A program made the position numbers and the translations under genes. Positions 1 through 7,647 of a stretch of 47,426 bases of DNA are shown here, piece after piece. The notes under the pieces were generated by a model. That model searched no databases. It had not been told where the DNA came from and saw nothing but the letters and a program-made list of their open reading frames with translations. Each line of letters starts with the position of its first letter. Positions within the stretch are counted from its first letter, which is position 1. The DNA comes from Fusobacterium mortiferum (lineage in GTDB: Bacteria > Fusobacteriota > Fusobacteriia > Fusobacteriales > Fusobacteriaceae), in contig NZ_JACSNP010000013.1 in the NCBI RefSeq assembly GCF_016900045.1, forward strand, positions 1-47,426, in the 5' to 3' direction.

Positions 1-10
1 TTGAATAGAA

Positions 11-44
11 AGGGAGCCTTCAACAAAAATGTTGAAAACTCCCT
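11..44 (+). terminator. Hairpin terminator at left edge
   Basis: Two nested stems are visible: AGGGAG (11-16) with CTCCCT (39-44), and TTCAAC (19-24) with GTTGAA (31-36). A T-rich tail follows on the plus strand, so it probably ends a rightward gene outside the window. It could also stop the leftward gene that ends at 122. Confidence 0.7.
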
Positions 45-69
45 CTATTTGGCTATTTTTATTTTTTGT

Positions 70-117
70 AAAAACTCATAGCTGAGTAGTTACAAAAACT
101 CATAGCTGAGTAGTTAC
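70..117. repeat. Tandem 24-bp direct repeat (2 perfect copies)
   Basis: Positions 70-93 and 94-117 are identical. Each copy contains the inverted repeat ACTCA-TAGC-TGAGT. The repeat lies between the terminator at 11-44 and the stop codon of the leftward gene at 122. Confidence 0.9.
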
Positions 118-121
118 AATA

Positions 122-1084
122 TTATGACATAGAAGAATTAGAAATCTTAGAAAGAGTATATTTTTTTTGTAAGCCACTATTAAAAATTAAAGTATCTTCA
201 TTTATAGTAACTTCATTTTTTAAAGATGTTCCACTCTCTAATACAAGAGAGTAGTATTTAATCTCTTTTTTATTAATCTCTCTCTCCTCGTCATAAGTCA
301 TATCAGCTTCAAAATTCTTTTCTGGAATTTTAAGAAAATTTCTAAGCTCAATAAGATTATTTGGATAGCTCTGATTAAAAAGAATTTTATTTATAAAATT
401 TCTTCCAATTTCAGCATAATTTTCCTCTTCTATATATACGTAGGCATCAGTTCTCTTAGTATATGGAATAGCTAATTTATTTATAAACCCTAATGTGATA
501 TGAGCATCTGCTCCAATAAGCTTTAGAAGTTTTATTAATTTTTCATCTCCAGTTCCACCTAAAGTAACTAAAACAATTTCAGGGATAAAAAATCTTACCT
601 TATGGTAATTCTTTAAAATTTTATCATGTGTATTCTCATCTATTATTAGAATACCAGTTTTATTTTGATAATATAACCAAGGAGATTTTTTATCATAAAG
701 ATCAAGCTTATAATTAAAAGTATCTCTGTTATCAATTAAAAACTTATCAATATTTAAATCATTATTTTGCTCATAAAGATTTATAAAATTAAAGTAATCA
801 AAGTTTTCTAGATTATTAGGTGTGATAATTCCTCTTACTAATAGATCATTTGCTAAAAACTCTTTTTTAGAAAGAATGAGTACATTTTTCATGTATTCAT
901 CTTTAGAAGGATTAAAAAAGTATTTTTTAGTTTTTTCTAATAGGTTTAAATTCTTATTTGCATTAGAGGTAAAATATAAAAATATTAAATACTCAGTTTC
1001 ACTATCAAGTAAAATATTTTGAATCTCTTCATTAAAGTTTTCATATGTTAGTAGGGCTATTTTCTTTATCTTATTATTTATCAT
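122..1084 (-). CDS. Unrecognised 320-aa protein
   Basis: A complete ORF with a good ribosome site (AAGGAAG) before its ATG at 1084. I do not recognise the family. It has no signal peptide and no clear membrane segment. The middle has a hydrophobic, glycine-containing stretch (IVLVTLGGTGDEKLIKLLK) that could be a strand-loop-helix of an alpha/beta fold. The N-terminal half is rich in Asn, Asp, Lys and Phe. It stands alone, divergent from the 5-oxoproline operon. It is probably a real cytoplasmic protein, since the start is well placed and the frame is long, but no function can be assigned. Confidence 0.6.
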   Translation of the reverse strand: MINNKIKKIALLTYENFNEEIQNILLDSETEYLIFLYFTSNANKNLNLLEKTKKYFFNPSKDEYMKNVLILSKKEFLANDLLVRGIITPNNLENFDYFNFINLYEQNNDLNIDKFLIDNRDTFNYKLDLYDKKSPWLYYQNKTGILIIDENTHDKILKNYHKVRFFIPEIVLVTLGGTGDEKLIKLLKLIGADAHITLGFINKLAIPYTKRTDAYVYIEEENYAEIGRNFINKILFNQSYPNNLIELRNFLKIPEKNFEADMTYDEEREINKKEIKYYSLVLESGTSLKNEVTINEDTLIFNSGLQKKYTLSKISNSSMS

Positions 1085-1211
1085 TTTTTCTTCCTTTTAT
1101 TTAAAATCTGTCTACATATTTTATCACGTTTTTTTAAAAAATGAAATTAAATTTTTATAAATATTGTCTATTTTTTATGGATAAAAGAACTAATTTAATA
1201 CTACAATTTTA

Positions 1212-1240
1212 TTTACTATTTTCTATTTTTATTATATAAT
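1212..1240 (+). promoter_or_regulatory. Predicted promoter of the DUF969-DUF979-pcp operon
   Basis: TTTACT (1212-1217), a 17-bp spacer and TATAAT (1235-1240), 48 bases before the first start codon. No operator-like palindrome was seen. Confidence 0.6.
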
Positions 1241-1287
1241 AATAAATGCAAATTAATTTATTATATAAATAGTAGGAGGATATAGTA

Positions 1288-1962
1288 ATGTTTAAATTAA
1301 TTGGTGTCCTATTGATATTGGTAGGATTTACTTTAAAGTTAGATACTATTGCTGTAGTATTACTTGCTGGAATAGCTACAGGTCTAGTATCATCAATGGA
1401 TTTTATGGAGATTTTAAGTGTTTTAGGAAGTGCCTTTGTATCAACTAGATATATGACGCTTTTACTTTTAACTCTAGCTACTGTAGGTATATTGGAGAGA
1501 AACGGATTAAGAGAGAGAGCAGCAAAATGTATATCATCTCTAAATGGAGCTACTTGTGGTAAGGTTATGACACTATATGTAATCATAAGAACTATAGCAG
1601 GAGCGATGTCTTTAAGATTAGGAGGACATGTTCAGTTTATAAGACCACTAGTTTATCCGATGGCTAAGGGTGCTGCTGAAAGAGAAGGTAAACTTACAAA
1701 AGAGTTAGATGAAGAGTTAAAAGGATTGGCTAACAGTATGGAAAACTATGGGAATTTCTATGGACAAAATGTATTTATAGCTTCATCTGGAGTTTTATTA
1801 ATACTAGGAACGCTGAAAGAATCTGGAATAACAGGAGTAGAGGCTTATAACATAGCCAAGGCTAGTATTCCTATGGCAATAATAGCTATAGTATTAGCTG
1901 GAATTAGAAACTATATATTTGATAAAAAAGTAAGAATGAAGAAAGGTGATATTAATGGTTAA
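1288..1962 (+). CDS. DUF969 family membrane protein, putative 5-oxoproline transporter subunit
   Basis: A 224-aa hydrophobic protein that matches the DUF969 family by overall character: paired N-terminal helices, then a loop with RLGGHVQFIRPLVYPMAKGA. DUF969 and DUF979 proteins are encoded together and are proposed to form a two-part 5-oxoproline (pyroglutamate) importer. That role is family knowledge, not visible in the sequence. It is the first gene of a three-gene operon with DUF979 and pyroglutamyl peptidase, which fits uptake and release of pyroglutamate. The ribosome site is AGGAGG. Its end overlaps the start of the DUF979 gene by 8 bases. Confidence 0.85.
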   Translation: MFKLIGVLLILVGFTLKLDTIAVVLLAGIATGLVSSMDFMEILSVLGSAFVSTRYMTLLLLTLATVGILERNGLRERAAKCISSLNGATCGKVMTLYVIIRTIAGAMSLRLGGHVQFIRPLVYPMAKGAAEREGKLTKELDEELKGLANSMENYGNFYGQNVFIASSGVLLILGTLKESGITGVEAYNIAKASIPMAIIAIVLAGIRNYIFDKKVRMKKGDING

Positions 1963-2869
1963 TACACTTCTTGAAATAATGTATATAATTTGTGGAATTA
2001 TTTTGATTGTATGTGGTATATATGCCCTAGTTGATAATGCTAATCCTAAAAAAATTGGAACGGCAGCTTTCTGGATAATATTTGGAGTTATATTTATAGT
2101 TGGACCATATATAAATCCAGCAATAATAGGAGCTTTACTTTTAGTAATGGGAGCACTTACAGCTACAAAGAGTGTAAGATTAGGAAGTCTACAAAATAGT
2201 AGTGAAGAGTATAGAATAGCTCAAGAGGAAAAAGTTGGAAATAAAATATTTATTCCAGCTCTATCTATTGGAGTAATAGCTTTTTCAGTTGCACAATTTA
2301 CTAAATTAGGTGGACTTGTAGGATTAGGAGTAGGAGCTTTAGTTTCTCTTCTTTTAACTATGTTAGTAACTAAAGAGAGTGTAAAAAATATACCTTATGA
2401 TTCATCAAGAATGTTACAACAGATGGGAGCTAGTGTTATTCTACCACAACTTTTAGGAGCTTTAGGAGCTCTATTTGCTAAGGCAGGAGTAGGAGAGGTT
2501 GTAGCTGGAATAATGAGTGGAATTATCCCTGATGGAAGTAGATTATTTGGAGTAGTAGGATATTGTATAGCTATGGCGGTATTTACTATGATAATGGGAA
2601 ATGCCTTCGCAGCCTTTGCTGTAATTACTGCTGGAATTGGAGTTCCATTTGTTATTAATCTTGGAGGAAATCCAGCAATAGTAGGAGCTTTAGGACTTAC
2701 AGCTGGATATTGTGGAACTCTTATGACACCAATGGCAGCAAATTTTAATATCGTTCCAGCTTCTATTCTTGAAATGGAAAATAAAAATGGTATAATATTA
2801 GTACAAGCTCCAATAGCTATAATATTATTATTTATTCACATAGTACTTATGTATATATTAGCTTTTTAA
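1955..2869 (+). CDS. DUF979 family membrane protein, putative 5-oxoproline transporter subunit
   Basis: A 304-aa polytopic membrane protein with about eight or nine hydrophobic segments. It has the glycine-rich stretch GLTAGYCGTLMTPMAANFNI near the C-terminus. It is the partner of the DUF969 protein just upstream. The start chosen is ATG at 1955, with AAAGGTG at a good distance. A GTG at 1946 is in frame but sits on that ribosome site. The gene overlaps DUF969, suggesting translational coupling. The proposed substrate is 5-oxoproline, by analogy with annotated DUF969/DUF979 pairs and the adjacent pcp. Confidence 0.85.
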   Translation: MVNTLLEIMYIICGIILIVCGIYALVDNANPKKIGTAAFWIIFGVIFIVGPYINPAIIGALLLVMGALTATKSVRLGSLQNSSEEYRIAQEEKVGNKIFIPALSIGVIAFSVAQFTKLGGLVGLGVGALVSLLLTMLVTKESVKNIPYDSSRMLQQMGASVILPQLLGALGALFAKAGVGEVVAGIMSGIIPDGSRLFGVVGYCIAMAVFTMIMGNAFAAFAVITAGIGVPFVINLGGNPAIVGALGLTAGYCGTLMTPMAANFNIVPASILEMENKNGIILVQAPIAIILLFIHIVLMYILAF

Positions 2870-2886
2870 AAATTTAGGAGGTAAAA

Positions 2887-3528
2887 ATGAGATTATTAAT
2901 TACAGGATTTGATCCTTTTGGAGGAGAAAAAATAAATCCAGCTTGGGAAGCTGTAAAAGGATTACCAGATAATATAGATGGAGTAGAGGTAATAAAATTA
3001 CAAATACCAACTGTATTTAAAAAATCAGCTCAAAAATTATATGAAAATATAGATGCTGTAAAACCAGATGTTGTTATATGTGTAGGACAAGCTGGTGGAA
3101 GATATGAGTTTTGTGTAGAAAGAGTAGCTATAAACTTAGATGATGGTAGAATACCAGATAATGAAGGTTATCAACCTATTGATGTAAAAGTTTTTGAAGA
3201 TGGAGAAAATGCATACTTCACAAACTTACCAATTAAAGCTATGGTAGAGGAAGTTAAAAAAGCTGGTGTTCCTGCTGCTGTATCAAATACTGCTGGAACT
3301 TATGTATGTAACCATATAATGTACTCTTTACTTTACTACATCAATAAAAATAATTTAAATATAAAAGGTGGATTTATCCATGTTCCTTATATTACAGAGC
3401 AAGTATTAGATAAAAAGAATACACCATATATGGATTTAAAAACTATAACTAAAGGATTAGAAGCTTCAATAAAAGCGATAAAAAATTATGAAGCAGATAT
3501 AAAAGTTTCTGGTGGTAAAGAGTTTTAG
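2887..3528 (+). CDS. pcp: Pyroglutamyl-peptidase I
   Basis: A cytoplasmic cysteine peptidase of family C15 that removes N-terminal pyroglutamate from peptides. At 213 aa it is normal family length. It starts with the typical TGFDPFGG segment. The triad is visible: Glu78 in ERVAIN, Cys141 in GTYVCNH, and His165 in GFIHVPY. It follows the DUF979 gene by 17 bases with AGGAGG before the ATG. Together the three genes would import 5-oxoproline or its peptides and free the residue for metabolism. No 5-oxoprolinase gene is in the window. Confidence 0.97.
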   Translation: MRLLITGFDPFGGEKINPAWEAVKGLPDNIDGVEVIKLQIPTVFKKSAQKLYENIDAVKPDVVICVGQAGGRYEFCVERVAINLDDGRIPDNEGYQPIDVKVFEDGENAYFTNLPIKAMVEEVKKAGVPAAVSNTAGTYVCNHIMYSLLYYINKNNLNIKGGFIHVPYITEQVLDKKNTPYMDLKTITKGLEASIKAIKNYEADIKVSGGKEF

Positions 3529-3537
3529 TTAAAACTT

Positions 3538-3572
3538 AAAAGGAGAGGATTTTTTTAAATCTTTCTCCTTTT
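3538..3572. terminator. Bidirectional terminator between pcp and the kinase gene
   Basis: AAAAGGAGA...TCTCCTTTT with an inner GATTT/AAATC stem, and T-runs on both strands. It lies between convergent genes. Confidence 0.8.
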
Positions 3573-3575
3573 ATT

Positions 3576-4490
3576 TTAATCTAAAAGAGTTAATAACTCT
3601 GAATAACTTTTATTCTCAATTAAGACGCCTGACAAATTCTCGTTAATAAATTTATCTAATCTCAATAAAATAAATGTAAGATTTACTTTTTTTATAGCTA
3701 TCTCTAAGGCTCTCTTTTCTCCTAATTCTAATTTTCTATATTTTTCATATTCCTTTAGAAAAAGAGAAATATGATACTCCTCTTCATTTTTAGGAAATTT
3801 ATATATTTTTATCCAATAATTAATTACAATAGCAATATCAAATATGAGAGCTCCACTTTGTGCCTCATTAAAATCTAAAATACCAACTATATGGTTATTT
3901 TTTATAAGAACATTATCTGGGAAAATATCATTGTGAACTATTCCTCTTGGAAGAAGAGAGAAGTCAAAATTTTTAATCTCATCATATGTTTTAAGAATTT
4001 TTCTCTTTTCTCCTAAAGGTATATTTAGTTTGTTAAAGTTAATTTTATTATAATAAAATTGTAAGTCAATTCTTGATTTTCTATTTAACTCTTGATTTAA
4101 TGAAAAACTATGGAATTTTCCAAGATATTTACCAATCTCATAAAGGCAATTTGCATTGAAAATTTTCAGAGGCTCTCCTTCTATAAAATAGAATAGAGCT
4201 ATCATCCTATTTTTATAAACTACATAATTTTTTCCAAGAATAGTTTTTACCGGAGTACAACAAGGAATAATATTTTTTAAATTTAATAAGAGTTCTAATT
4301 CTTGATTTTCTTCAAAAATACCTCTTTTTCCTTCAAATACTCTCAATACAAACTTTTCATCAAAGCTTTCAATATAGTAATTAGTATTAAGAATACCACT
4401 TTCTATTTTTTTGAAAGTTTTAAAAGAGATTCCGTAGTTATTTAATATATTAATTACATCATTTTTATCTAAATTTGTATATACTGCCAT
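3576..4490 (-). CDS. Aminoglycoside-phosphotransferase-fold kinase, homoserine kinase type II-like
   Basis: A 304-aa soluble kinase of the APH/choline-kinase fold. The catalytic loop HNDIFPDNVLI and the metal-binding ILDFNEAQSGALIFDIA are both intact. Their spacing and the following NYWIKIYKF resemble ThrB type II homoserine kinases and related small-molecule kinases. The substrate cannot be read from the sequence, and other amino alcohols or sugars are possible. It is a single leftward gene with no threonine or methionine genes nearby. The ribosome site is AGGAGG before ATG 4490. Confidence 0.75.
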   Translation of the reverse strand: MAVYTNLDKNDVINILNNYGISFKTFKKIESGILNTNYYIESFDEKFVLRVFEGKRGIFEENQELELLLNLKNIIPCCTPVKTILGKNYVVYKNRMIALFYFIEGEPLKIFNANCLYEIGKYLGKFHSFSLNQELNRKSRIDLQFYYNKINFNKLNIPLGEKRKILKTYDEIKNFDFSLLPRGIVHNDIFPDNVLIKNNHIVGILDFNEAQSGALIFDIAIVINYWIKIYKFPKNEEEYHISLFLKEYEKYRKLELGEKRALEIAIKKVNLTFILLRLDKFINENLSGVLIENKSYSELLTLLD

Positions 4491-4585
4491 TATTCCTCCT
4501 AGATTTATCCCAGTTATATCTTAACATTTTTAAGAGAACTATGCTATAATAAAATAAAAAATAGTTTTATTTAAGGAGAAAAGAG

Positions 4586-5272
4586 ATGAATTATGATTTA
4601 GTTTTATTTGATATTGATGGTACTCTATTAGATTTTGATATGACAGAAAAAATAGCTTTAGAAGATACTTGTAGAGAGTATGGATTTCCTTACAATGAAG
4701 AGATGTTGAATGTATATCATCAAATAAATGTTGAATGTTGGAAACAATTAGAAGAAGGTTTAATTAATAAAGAAGAGCTAGCTTTTATAAGATTTGATAG
4801 ATTTTTTAAAAAATTTAATCTAAAAGGAGAACCTATTGAATTTAATACAAAATATAGAAGTAGACTTGGAGAGGGAGCTTATCTTATAAAAAATGCTGTT
4901 GAAATTTGTAAAATTCTATATGGTAAAGTAGATTTAGCAGTAGCATCTAATGGTGGAAAGGATATACAATATAACAGATTAAGAAAAGTTGACTTAGAAA
5001 AATATTTCAAATATTTATTTATTTCAGAAGAGATTGGATATAATAAACCAGATATTAGATTTTTTGAAACAGTTTTTGAAAAAGCTAATGTAATATCTCC
5101 AAAGAGAGTGTTGATAATAGGGGATTCTATATCAGCTGATATTCAAGGAGGAAATATCGCGGGAATTAAGACATGCTGGTACAATCCTAAAGGGATAAAA
5201 GATGATAAGGCTATAAAAAAGGATTTTATTATTAAAGATTTAATGGAATTAGAAAAAATTATTTTGGGGTAG
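4586..5272 (+). CDS. HAD-family hydrolase, YjjG/YfnB-type nucleotidase
   Basis: A 228-aa haloacid dehalogenase-type phosphatase. Motif I is FDIDGTLLDF with nucleophile Asp9 and Asp11. Motif II is VASNGG, motif III is NKPDIRFF, and motif IV is GDSISADIQGG. Length and the helical cap (about residues 17-90) match the YjjG/YfnB group, which dephosphorylates non-canonical pyrimidine nucleoside monophosphates in E. coli. The substrate here is an inference. An upstream TATAAT and an AAGGAG ribosome site are present. The stop codon sits inside the terminator hairpin 5266-5284. Confidence 0.85.
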   Translation: MNYDLVLFDIDGTLLDFDMTEKIALEDTCREYGFPYNEEMLNVYHQINVECWKQLEEGLINKEELAFIRFDRFFKKFNLKGEPIEFNTKYRSRLGEGAYLIKNAVEICKILYGKVDLAVASNGGKDIQYNRLRKVDLEKYFKYLFISEEIGYNKPDIRFFETVFEKANVISPKRVLIIGDSISADIQGGNIAGIKTCWYNPKGIKDDKAIKKDFIIKDLMELEKIILG

Positions 5273-5284
5273 CATAGCTATCCC
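5266..5284 (+). terminator. Terminator of the HAD gene
   Basis: GGGGTAGC (5266-5273), loop ATA, GCTATCCC (5277-5284), then TTATTTTCT. It contains the stop codon of the HAD gene. Confidence 0.75.
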
Positions 5285-5293
5285 TTATTTTCT

Positions 5294-5394
5294 CCAAAAA
5301 ATAGGGAAACCCTAACCTTGGGTAAGTTAGGGTCATATGGGTTTTGTTCACTTTCGTGAACTTATGGGTATTAGAAACAAACTGTCATTGTTCT
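5294..5394 (-). ncRNA. Candidate small structured RNA
   Basis: Reading leftward, a near-consensus promoter (5400-5431) is followed by about 100 bases with no usable ORF. The transcript has a GUUCAC-GAAA-GUGAAC hairpin (5361-5346) with a GNRA tetraloop. An 8-bp stem ACCCTAAC/GTTAGGGT follows (5333-5309), then TTTCCCTATTTTTT as a terminator tail. The GAAA loop exists only in the minus-strand RNA, which supports that orientation. I do not recognise the family. The alternative is that these are only terminators of the flanking convergent genes, but that does not explain the promoter. Confidence 0.5.
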
Positions 5395-5399
5395 ACATA

Positions 5400-5431
5400 A
5401 TTATACTATCATACTCTTATGGAATTGTCAA
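5400..5431 (-). promoter_or_regulatory. Promoter of the candidate small RNA
   Basis: On the minus strand, TTGACA (5431-5426) is followed after 17 bp by TAGTAT (5408-5403), which overlaps a TATAAT (5405-5400). It lies in the gap after eutH and reads away from eutH toward the HAD gene. Confidence 0.6.
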
Positions 5432-5496
5432 TGTATATTTAAATTATTTGCCAATTTTATAATCTCAATTTGCTTATTCTTTAATCAATAAATATA

Positions 5497-6594
5497 TTAA
5501 TTCAGATGTTTTTTGTTTTTGAACTCCTTATTATATATATAATTAGCCACAAACATCGCTGATATTCCACCAACAATTTTAGTAATAATAACAGGAAAAA
5601 CTAAATCTTTATCTATTCCAGCTGTAAATCCTAAATGACTTCCAAGCACAAAAGCTCCACTTACAGAAAAGGCTATATTTAACAATTTTCCTCTTTCATC
5701 CATATCTTTTAAAATATTGAACATAGGAATATTATGTGCTAAACATGCAATAAAACCAGCTGTTGACTTTTCGTTTACTCTAAACATTTTCCCTATAGAA
5801 GTAAGCGGCTTTGTAAATACTGTTGTAACAAAATATAGCATAGGGAAAGCTCCAGCTAAAGTTATTGCTATGCTTCCAACTGTTTTTATTCCATCCATTA
5901 TAGGCAACATATTTTTGACTAAAACAACCCCTGTTAAAGTCTCTAAAATTTGTAGAGCTAATCCAATAGTAGTAAGTATGAACATAAATTTTCCAAAAAT
6001 AAAAAACCCTTTTGCAACTCCCTTTGGAAATTTTAATAGTGCCCAACATATGAAAATTGTAAAAGCTATAATTGGAATTAAATCTAAAAGAAGAATTTTT
6101 ATTGAAAATCCAGCTACAATTCCTCCTATCAAACATCCTAATGGAATAGTAGAGATCCCAGCTAATATTCCTTTAGATAAATATTTTTCATCTTCTTTCT
6201 CAATTATTCCTAAAGCTACTGGAATAGAAAAAGATAAAGTTGTTCCCATAGTAGCACTCAAAAATAGACCAGAGAACATAGCACTATCATGAGTTGAGGC
6301 TAACTCTTGAGATAATATATACCCACCCATATCACTAGCAAGTATTGTTCCAGCAAACATAGCCGGGTCTGCTCCAATAATTCTGTAAAAAGGAGAAATT
6401 ATTGGTTTTAAAAATGATGAGATAACTGGAGAAAAGGAGATGATTCCAAGCATAGCTAGAGCAAGAGTTCCCATTGTCATCATACCATCTTCAAATCTTT
6501 TTCCGTATCCAAATCTATTTCCAAATATTCGGTCTATAGCCCCTACAAACATAAAAAATACCATAATATAGATGATTATCTTATTAATACTCAT
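5497..6594 (-). CDS. eutH: Ethanolamine transporter EutH
   Basis: A 365-aa inner-membrane protein with about ten membrane segments. It follows EutH throughout: an N-terminal INKIIIYIMVFFMFVGAIDRI, then the MFAGTILASDMGGY block, SIPVALGIIEKEDEKYL and LAHNIPMFNILKDMDERGK. EutH moves ethanolamine across the cytoplasmic membrane. No other eut gene (lyase, shell proteins, regulator) is in the window, so the transporter stands alone. The ribosome site is AGGAGG before ATG 6594. It is divergent from the surface-protein gene at 6700. Confidence 0.93.
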   Translation of the reverse strand: MSINKIIIYIMVFFMFVGAIDRIFGNRFGYGKRFEDGMMTMGTLALAMLGIISFSPVISSFLKPIISPFYRIIGADPAMFAGTILASDMGGYILSQELASTHDSAMFSGLFLSATMGTTLSFSIPVALGIIEKEDEKYLSKGILAGISTIPLGCLIGGIVAGFSIKILLLDLIPIIAFTIFICWALLKFPKGVAKGFFIFGKFMFILTTIGLALQILETLTGVVLVKNMLPIMDGIKTVGSIAITLAGAFPMLYFVTTVFTKPLTSIGKMFRVNEKSTAGFIACLAHNIPMFNILKDMDERGKLLNIAFSVSGAFVLGSHLGFTAGIDKDLVFPVIITKIVGGISAMFVANYIYNKEFKNKKHLN

Positions 6595-6699
6595 AAATCA
6601 ATCCTCCTAAAAAATAATCCTATTTATTATATAATATTTTCTAAAAAAATGCTATAATCAAATTAAAGGAATATATACTAAATCACAGTGGGTGGGAAT

Positions 6700-7605
6700 A
6701 TGGTAAAAAGTGTTTTGTTTTTTAGTATAGTGTGTATGACTAATATTCTATATGGAGAGTTTAGAGAAATTACTCCGTTGGAAAATATTTCAATAATCGA
6801 GATAGAAAATATTAATCAAGATAAAGGTATGAAAAGAATTGAAAAAAAATCTAGAGATAATTCAATAAAATATGAAGATAGTAGACTCAATGAAGGGTGT
6901 GAATTAAAAGAGGAGAATAAAATAGAATATATTGAGAACGGTGATGAAGTTAAAGAGGTAATAGAGAAAAATAGTGTACCCCTAATATCTGAAGAACAAT
7001 TGATTCAAATTATAAATATGGCTAAAAATTCCCCTCTTCCAGAGAATAATGTAGAAAATAAAGAGAATAGTATAATATCAAAAGAAAGTGATATGATTCA
7101 ACAACCAGATTTTTTAATAGATATAAAAAATAAATTAGATAAATATAGTTTTTCTGATAAGAGTGAGGATATATACGGTGGACAGATTACAGCAAAGGAG
7201 ATAACTTCAGATAAAATTATAGATAATCTTGAATTTGGTTTAGGAGTTGCTTATAAAAATAGTGAATACGATAATTCACAATATGAAAATAAAAATTCTG
7301 ATATATGGAGTCATACTCCAATATATGCAACTGGAAAGTATAGACTTTCTAGTGATGAGGATAGTAGCAAGTATTTGAAATTAAATTTAGGATATGCTAT
7401 TGGGGAGTATGAAGAAAATGAAGAGTATTTAGAAAGAAAAAATCAAAGTGGGATGTACTATGGTATAGGAGCAGGAGTTGAGTATACAGATCTTTCATTA
7501 GATTTAATATATCAGGTGAATAAAGATGCTTATGAAAAACGGGATAATTCAACTAAAGATGACTCAAGAATAACATTTTCAATAGACTATAAGTTAAGTT
7601 TTTAA
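6700..7605 (+). CDS. Secreted protein with C-terminal outer-membrane beta-barrel-like domain
   Basis: A 301-aa protein with an N-terminal signal sequence (MVKSVLFFSIVCMTNILYGEF). Next comes a charged, low-complexity Glu/Asn/Lys region to about residue 140. The C-terminal 130 residues have alternating aromatic and polar strands and end in IDYKLSF, the terminal Phe typical of outer-membrane barrels. This resembles the end of a fusobacterial autotransporter-type barrel, but it is too short for a full 12-strand barrel, so about six to eight strands are likely. The start is ATG 6700 after GGTGGG; GTG 6688 is in frame but less likely. The last codons form half of a long hairpin. Confidence 0.7.
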   Translation: MVKSVLFFSIVCMTNILYGEFREITPLENISIIEIENINQDKGMKRIEKKSRDNSIKYEDSRLNEGCELKEENKIEYIENGDEVKEVIEKNSVPLISEEQLIQIINMAKNSPLPENNVENKENSIISKESDMIQQPDFLIDIKNKLDKYSFSDKSEDIYGGQITAKEITSDKIIDNLEFGLGVAYKNSEYDNSQYENKNSDIWSHTPIYATGKYRLSSDEDSSKYLKLNLGYAIGEYEENEEYLERKNQSGMYYGIGAGVEYTDLSLDLIYQVNKDAYEKRDNSTKDDSRITFSIDYKLSF

Positions 7606-7620
7606 ACTTAACTTATAGTC
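7585..7620. terminator. 16-bp perfect stem overlapping a coding end
   Basis: GACTATAAGTTAAGTT (7585-7600), loop TTTA, and its exact complement (7605-7620). The stop codon 7603-7605 spans the loop and stem, so the stem's left arm encodes the last residues of the surface protein. A T-run follows only after the 16-bp tandem repeat. Confidence 0.75.
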
Positions 7621-7647
7621 TAGATATTTAATAGTCTAGATATTTAA
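7616..7647. repeat. 16-bp tandem duplication at the trxB end
   Basis: TAGTCTAGATATTTAA occurs at 7616-7631 and again at 7632-7647. The second copy covers the stop codon of the leftward flavoprotein gene (stop at 7644-7646). Confidence 0.85.

Noticed and set aside
822..1022. Plus-strand ORF inside the 122-1084 gene
   Set aside because: It lies entirely antisense within a longer ORF with a good start, and its composition reflects the complementary codons.
5309..5333. Sequence kinship between the two candidate small RNAs (CCTTGGG-type stretch in both)
   Set aside because: The shared stretch is about 7 bases and lies on opposite transcript orientations, so chance is the simpler explanation.
5717..6292. 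Plus-strand 191-codon frame opposite eutH
   Set aside because: eutH on the minus strand is unmistakable, and the opposite frame has no ribosome site or recognisable motif.
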